Source of the DNA: an uncultured Alphaproteobacteria bacterium
GTDB lineage: Bacteria > Pseudomonadota > Alphaproteobacteria > HIMB59
Direction: 5' to 3'
Length of the DNA: 64,000 bases
Assembly: GCA_902610255.1 (NCBI GenBank)
Contig: CACLUX010000006.1
Location: 1-64,000 of the forward strand
Shown: positions 59,799-64,000 of the stretch, in pieces
How positions within the stretch are numbered: position 1 is the stretch's first letter
How the letters are laid out: every line of letters begins with the position of its first letter
Position numbers and translations under genes: made by a program
The notes under the pieces: model-generated
Databases searched by the model: none
Seen by the model: only the letters and a program-made list of their open reading frames with translations
Told to the model about the DNA's origin: nothing

Positions 59799-61044
59799 TA
59801 ATTGTTTGATTTCTTTCAGGCCCTAATGAAATAATTTTAATAGGAATACTTAAGTACTCTTCAATGTATGAAATAAATTTTTTAAGATTTACAGGTAAGT
59901 TTTCAAAATTACTTAAATCTTTGATTTCACCCCAACTTGAAAATGACTCAAAGTCATTATCGTCTAAAGATAATGACTCCAAAATATCACTATCACTAAA
60001 ATTTACCTCCTCATATTTTTTTAAATTATAACTCTTGCATACCTTGATTTCTGAGAGATTATTTAATACATCAGCTTTAGTTATGCAAAGTTCATTCACA
60101 CGATTTATTTCACAGCTGTACTTTAAAGATACTAAATCAAGCCAACCACACCTTCTTTTTCTTTTTGTTACTGTGCCAATTTCAACACCTCTCTCGGCTA
60201 TATAATCTCCAACATTATCAAATAATTCAGATGGGAATGGCCCATTGCCAACTCTAGTAGCATAAGCTTTAAATATACCAACAGTTTTATAATCAACCTG
60301 CATTGCTGAACCAATAACAATATTTGATGAAACAGTGTTTGATGAAGTTACAAAGGGGTAAGAGCCATGATCTAAATCAAGTAGTGCCCCTTGAGCACCT
60401 TCAAATAATATTTTTTTATTTTTAAATTCTTTTTTGATAAAAGAATTATCAACAATTAATTCTTTAACTGATTCATAAAAACTCAATAAATCTTGGACTG
60501 TTTTATCAATATCAATTTTACTTTCATCAAAACTTTCAAGAATTGGGTCATAAAACTTCTTAATTGTCTCTAATTTTTCTTCAATTATATTTTTAGATTT
60601 TAAATCGTATAGTTTAATACTCTTTCTTCCAACTTTATCTTGGTATGCAGGCCCAATGCCTTTAGAAGTGGTTCCAATTTTTTTTTCATTTTTTAAAATT
60701 AATTCATTAATTTTATCAAGCTGCTTATGATATTCTAAGATAAGAGATATGTTTGAAGATAAAAATATCTTAGGACTCTCAATCATTTTAATAATTTGAT
60801 CATACTCATTATAAAAATGATTAGGATCAAGAACAACACCCTGACCTAAATAACAAACTTTTCCACGAATTATGCCAGATGGTATAAGATTCAATTTATA
60901 AGTAGTACCATCAACAATAACAGTATGACCCGCGTTATTACCACCTTGATATCTTACAACCAAATCAAATTCTTCTGATAAATAATCGACTATCTTGCCC
61001 TTGCCCTCATCACCCCATTGAAGTCCTATAACAGCTTTATTCAT
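59791..61044 (-). CDS. purA: Adenylosuccinate synthetase
   Basis: GTP-dependent condensation of IMP and aspartate in AMP synthesis; PurB (16897-18186) does the next step. IGLQWGDEGKGKIVDYL is the start with catalytic Asp and P loop; YQGGNNAGHTVIV (catalytic His), GTTSKGIGPAYQDKVGR, EGAQGALLDLDHGSYPFVTSSNT and TRVGNGPFPSEL follow. At 417 residues it is near normal. It shares one base with hisZ. Confidence 0.97.
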   Translation of the reverse strand: MNKAVIGLQWGDEGKGKIVDYLSEEFDLVVRYQGGNNAGHTVIVDGTTYKLNLIPSGIIRGKVCYLGQGVVLDPNHFYNEYDQIIKMIESPKIFLSSNISLILEYHKQLDKINELILKNEKKIGTTSKGIGPAYQDKVGRKSIKLYDLKSKNIIEEKLETIKKFYDPILESFDESKIDIDKTVQDLLSFYESVKELIVDNSFIKKEFKNKKILFEGAQGALLDLDHGSYPFVTSSNTVSSNIVIGSAMQVDYKTVGIFKAYATRVGNGPFPSELFDNVGDYIAERGVEIGTVTKRKRRCGWLDLVSLKYSCEINRVNELCITKADVLNNLSEIKVCKSYNLKKYEEVNFSDSDILESLSLDDNDFESFSSWGEIKDLSNFENLPVNLKKFISYIEEYLSIPIKIISLGPERNQTIIR

Positions 61045-61751
61045 TAAATTAGTTCAGCAATGTAATCAACATTGCATGAGAAACCAAAACCCTCAATTTT
61101 TTTTGTATTTTTTTTATATTTATAGCCACCACCTTGGGCTAATATTTTTTTTGTGGAATTTGAATAAACATAAAAAAAAATATCCTGATGGTAGTCTTGA
61201 GAAAAAAAGTCTTTTTCTAAATTTAATTCAAAAGGAGCATCAATTTTTTTTTTAAAAATATTGACAAATTTAGATATATTATTTTTGTGGCTCATACTGT
61301 CTAAAAGGTAACTTTTATTTTTTGATATCTTTGGATCAGTAAATACATACGTATAATTTCTTTTAATAATTTTTCTTAGAAACTTATCTAAGATCTGTAA
61401 AGCTTCTTTGAAAGAGTCATTTTTAGATAAATTAATAATTTCAACACCATGTTGTCTAAACTGCTTAATATTATCGCTGTTCATTTTATCTTTTTTAAAA
61501 ACATCTCCCATGTAATAAAGGTAGTGTTTAGATTTTGAGTCATGAGTCAAAATTGTATTAATAACCTGACCTGTAATATCTGAACGTAGAGTTACATCTG
61601 ATAATGACTTTAAAGATTTATCTTCAATTACAGATGTAAAAATTCTTGAAAATTTTTTGTTAGAACTCACAGTTTTAGTAAATGAGTTATCCAAACTTTC
61701 ATATTTTTTAGCTGTAAGTGAGTATTTTGTGTCAAAAGAATTAACAAGCAT
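61044..61751 (-). CDS. hisZ: ATP phosphoribosyltransferase regulatory subunit HisZ-like
   Basis: A 235-residue protein related to the histidyl-tRNA synthetase core without aminoacylation function. SDVTLRSDITGQVINTIL (like the HisZ/HisS LRxDxT block), YYMGDVFKK, FRQHGVEIIN and the late AQGGGYKYKK are class II fragments in order. HisZ binds short-form HisG and starts histidine synthesis. The gene is shorter than many HisZ (about 320-390), so the C-terminal part is reduced. Position next to purA is common in alphaproteobacteria. No hisG is in the window. It overlaps glmM by 11 bases. Confidence 0.8.
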   Translation of the reverse strand: MLVNSFDTKYSLTAKKYESLDNSFTKTVSSNKKFSRIFTSVIEDKSLKSLSDVTLRSDITGQVINTILTHDSKSKHYLYYMGDVFKKDKMNSDNIKQFRQHGVEIINLSKNDSFKEALQILDKFLRKIIKRNYTYVFTDPKISKNKSYLLDSMSHKNNISKFVNIFKKKIDAPFELNLEKDFFSQDYHQDIFFYVYSNSTKKILAQGGGYKYKKNTKKIEGFGFSCNVDYIAELI

Positions 61752-63093
61752 CTGAAATTACTTTTATTATTTGTCTTTTTAATTTATTAAGATTAATTAC
61801 TTTTATATTTCTTTTATGATATTGCAAGTTCACTCTTAATAGTGGCTCTGTTCCTGAAGGACGAATATTGTAATAAATATCTAAATTTTTTAGTAAAATG
61901 TTTAATTTCTTATAAATACTCTCTTGATTTAAGTAAAATCTTTCACGATCTATTTTTTGATTTATATTCAATTCTTCAAGTAAATCGATACCATTCCTCA
62001 ATTCTGATAACTTTTTCTTTTCTTTTAAAATTAAAGTGAGCAATCTAATGGCTGTTGCCATACCATCGCCAATTAAAATGTCATCTTTAAATATAAAATG
62101 TCCAGATGGTTCGCCTCCAAAAAAATATTTATTATCTTGAATTTCCTTTAAAATATTTTTATCACCAACTTTTACTCGTTTTAATTTAAGACCTAATTTT
62201 TTCAAAGACATATCCAGGCCATGATTTGCTATTTCATTAGTTACTATTACTGATCCTTTTTTGATTTTTTTTTTAGAGAGATAATACTTTGCAAGAATAT
62301 AAATTACCTCCTCTCCACATAACGCTGTACCTTTTTCATCAATAATTGTAACTCTATCACCATCGCCATCAAGGCAAACACCAATATCACATTTTTTTTT
62401 CTTAACTAAATTGGATGCTTTAAGTGGAAATAAAGATCCACAATTATGATTTATATTTGTACCGGAGGGATTGTTACCTATAGTATGTAGATCAACACCT
62501 ATTTCAAATAAAACCTCTGGCGCTACTTTATAAGATGCCCCGTTTGCACAATCTAAAATTACTTTTAATTCACTATAATTTATATTTTTATTAGCAGTTT
62601 GTTTTAGAGCCTCAGAGTATCTCCCTAGTGCATTTTTAAGTCTTATTGCTTTACCATAATTTGATTGTTTTATTTTAAAATTATCAAAGTCATAGTTAAA
62701 GAATAAATCCTCTATTTTATTTTCTTCTTCAGGTGAAATTTTAAGGCCTTGACCTGAAAAAAATTTCAAACCATTATCTTTATAAGGATTATGTGATGCG
62801 GTAATCATTACAGAAAAATCTGCCCTAAGAGATTTTCCTAAAACTGTTAAAGCGGGAGTTGGCAAAGGCCCTACTAATATAACATCTATACCCATAGATA
62901 TGAAACCCGATGTTAGCGCTGGTTCAAATATATAGCCAGATAATCGAGTATCCTTGTTGATGACTACTCTTGATATTGAATTTTTTTTCTTTAAAACAAG
63001 TGCTGAAGCTTTGGCCAGTTTAAGTACGTTTTCAGGTGTTAGAGGATGTTTTCCAACCTCACCTCTAATTCCATCAGTGCCAAATATTTTCAT
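61741..63093 (-). CDS. glmM: Phosphoglucosamine mutase
   Basis: Converts glucosamine 6-phosphate to glucosamine 1-phosphate, the step between GlmS and GlmU, both of which are in this window. FGTDGIRGEVGKHPLTPE is the start; the phosphoserine is in MITASHNPYKDNGLKFF; the metal loop is CLDGDGDRVTII; the sugar loop is FGGEPSGHFIF; and the phosphate-binding loop is RPSGTEPLLRV. Length 450 is normal. It follows ftsH, a frequent neighbour. Confidence 0.98.
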   Translation of the reverse strand: MKIFGTDGIRGEVGKHPLTPENVLKLAKASALVLKKKNSISRVVINKDTRLSGYIFEPALTSGFISMGIDVILVGPLPTPALTVLGKSLRADFSVMITASHNPYKDNGLKFFSGQGLKISPEEENKIEDLFFNYDFDNFKIKQSNYGKAIRLKNALGRYSEALKQTANKNINYSELKVILDCANGASYKVAPEVLFEIGVDLHTIGNNPSGTNINHNCGSLFPLKASNLVKKKKCDIGVCLDGDGDRVTIIDEKGTALCGEEVIYILAKYYLSKKKIKKGSVIVTNEIANHGLDMSLKKLGLKLKRVKVGDKNILKEIQDNKYFFGGEPSGHFIFKDDILIGDGMATAIRLLTLILKEKKKLSELRNGIDLLEELNINQKIDRERFYLNQESIYKKLNILLKNLDIYYNIRPSGTEPLLRVNLQYHKRNIKVINLNKLKRQIIKVISDAC

Positions 63094-63120
63094 TAGAGTT
63101 ATTAAGTATTAGAATAAGAC

Positions 63121-64000
63121 TTAATTTGGAAGAGGAAAATCTTGATCTTTTGTAAAAGATGGTAAAGGACCTTTGCTTGAAGTTGGTTTTTTGTTTTCTG
63201 AGCTATCATCAGAACTGTCAGCAGATAGATCATCGTCTCTTTTTGGTTTAATACCTTTTATTAAGTTTTTAATTTCCTCTCCTGTTAAAGTTTCATACTC
63301 TAAAAGGCCTTTAGCAATAATGTGCAAATCTTTAATATTATCATTTAATATTTTTCTAGCTTTAGACTCAGCATCTTCAACAAGTCGAATAACCTCTTGG
63401 TCAATAATTCTTGCGGTTTCCTCTGAAATATTTTTAGATTGTGTAACAGAATGTCCTAAAAAAACTTCTTCCTGATTGCCAGTATATCTAACTCTTCCAA
63501 GTTTATCGCTATAACCCATTTGCGTTACCATAGCCCTTGCTAGGTTAGTTACTTGCTGAATATCGCCAGCAGCACCAGAGCCAATCTTTTCAGGGCCAAA
63601 TATTAGTTCCTCTGCTATTCGTGCTGCAACAGTAACAACAAGTTTATCAAGATATTCATCTTTTCGGTGAATTACTTTATCTTGCTCTGGAACACTCATT
63701 ACAAAACCTAGAGCTCTACCAGTTGGAATAATCGAAGATTTGTATATAGGATCAGCATGTTTACAATGGAGATTTGCTAAAGCATGGCCAGCTTCGTGGT
63801 AGGCAATTACCTCTTTCTCACCATCTGATATAATTTTAGATTTATTTTGAGTTCCAAGCATTACTTTATCTTTTGCATCTTCAAAATCATCCATTGTTAC
63901 AATTTTTTTGTTTTTTCTTGCAGCTATAAGAGCAGCTTCGTTTACGATATTTGCTAAATCTGCCCCAGAAAAACCAGGTGTAGATCTAGCTATTGCTATG
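63121..64000 (-). CDS. ftsH: ATP-dependent zinc metalloprotease FtsH, C-terminal part
   Basis: Membrane AAA protease; the upstream part runs off the right edge. The first visible residues read IAIARSTPGFSGADLANIVN (AAA second-region lid), then AALIAARKNKKIVTMDDFEDAKDKVMLG. The zinc site HEAGH is in VIAYHEAGHALANLHC, and LVVTVAARIAEELIFG with GAAGDIQQVTNLARAMVTQMGYS supplies the third ligand. The tail is Ser/Asp-rich. The true start is outside the window; the ATG at 63894 is internal. glmM follows 27 bases after its stop. Confidence 0.97.
   Translation of the reverse strand, partial: IAIARSTPGFSGADLANIVNEAALIAARKNKKIVTMDDFEDAKDKVMLGTQNKSKIISDGEKEVIAYHEAGHALANLHCKHADPIYKSSIIPTGRALGFVMSVPEQDKVIHRKDEYLDKLVVTVAARIAEELIFGPEKIGSGAAGDIQQVTNLARAMVTQMGYSDKLGRVRYTGNQEEVFLGHSVTQSKNISEETARIIDQEVIRLVEDAESKARKILNDNIKDLHIIAKGLLEYETLTGEEIKNLIKGIKPKRDDDLSADSSDDSSENKKPTSSKGPLPSFTKDQDFPLPN

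Overview
The window is a compact, strongly AT-rich piece of a bacterial chromosome. Gene families and gene order point to an alphaproteobacterium: a recA-alaS-icd neighbourhood, a eukaryote-type NADP isocitrate dehydrogenase, purS/purQ/purL as separate genes ahead of bolA-grxD, hisZ beside purA, class II DAHP synthase, and an rRNA operon ordered 16S-tRNA-Ile-tRNA-Ala-23S-5S. Lys/Asn/Ile-rich proteins, tiny intergenic gaps, overlapping genes, few terminators and no visible insertion sequence, phage or CRISPR suggest a streamlined marine lineage of the SAR11/HIMB59/AEGEAN-169 kind. That assignment is an inference from style, not from a 16S comparison.

Layout. 1-2044: phospholipid genes pssA (partial) and psd, then icd. 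2041-5805: alaS, carrying a one-base frameshift, and recA. 5857-9369: a DUF3553-like protein, moaA, nadK, an unrecognised secreted protein, tRNA-Leu and a YdhR-like protein. About 9391-14651: the rRNA operon on the minus strand, preceded by tRNA-fMet and tRNA-Met. 14689-22555: cinA-like gene, then the unbroken plus-strand series sfsA-map-purB-purC-purS-purQ-purL-bolA-grxD. 22584-35575, all minus: glmU-glmS-orphan-aroG(II)-pncB-gltX-cysS-cimA-trmJ-rpsD-TPR protein. 35641-37841: sua5 and a GlcD-type flavoprotein.

37827-46813 is a polyamine region: puuB- and puuA-like genes, potFGHI, aguB and aguA. Together they could import putrescine, make more from agmatine, and begin its breakdown by the gamma-glutamyl route to recover nitrogen. 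46805-49449 holds a LysE exporter, gpmA and fumC. 49446-58142 is the distal half of the division/cell-wall cluster: a small membrane protein, murG-murC-murB-ddl-ftsQ-ftsA-ftsZ-lpxC. The rest is an RluA-type pseudouridine synthase, rpoH, purA, hisZ, glmM and the C-terminal part of ftsH.

I found no clearly new multi-gene system. The most useful observations are the alaS frameshift, the polyamine region with an orphan saccharopine-dehydrogenase-like N-terminal domain next to it, two or three unrecognised proteins, and an extreme architecture in which almost all convergent genes overlap and two divergent pairs start 6-7 bases apart.
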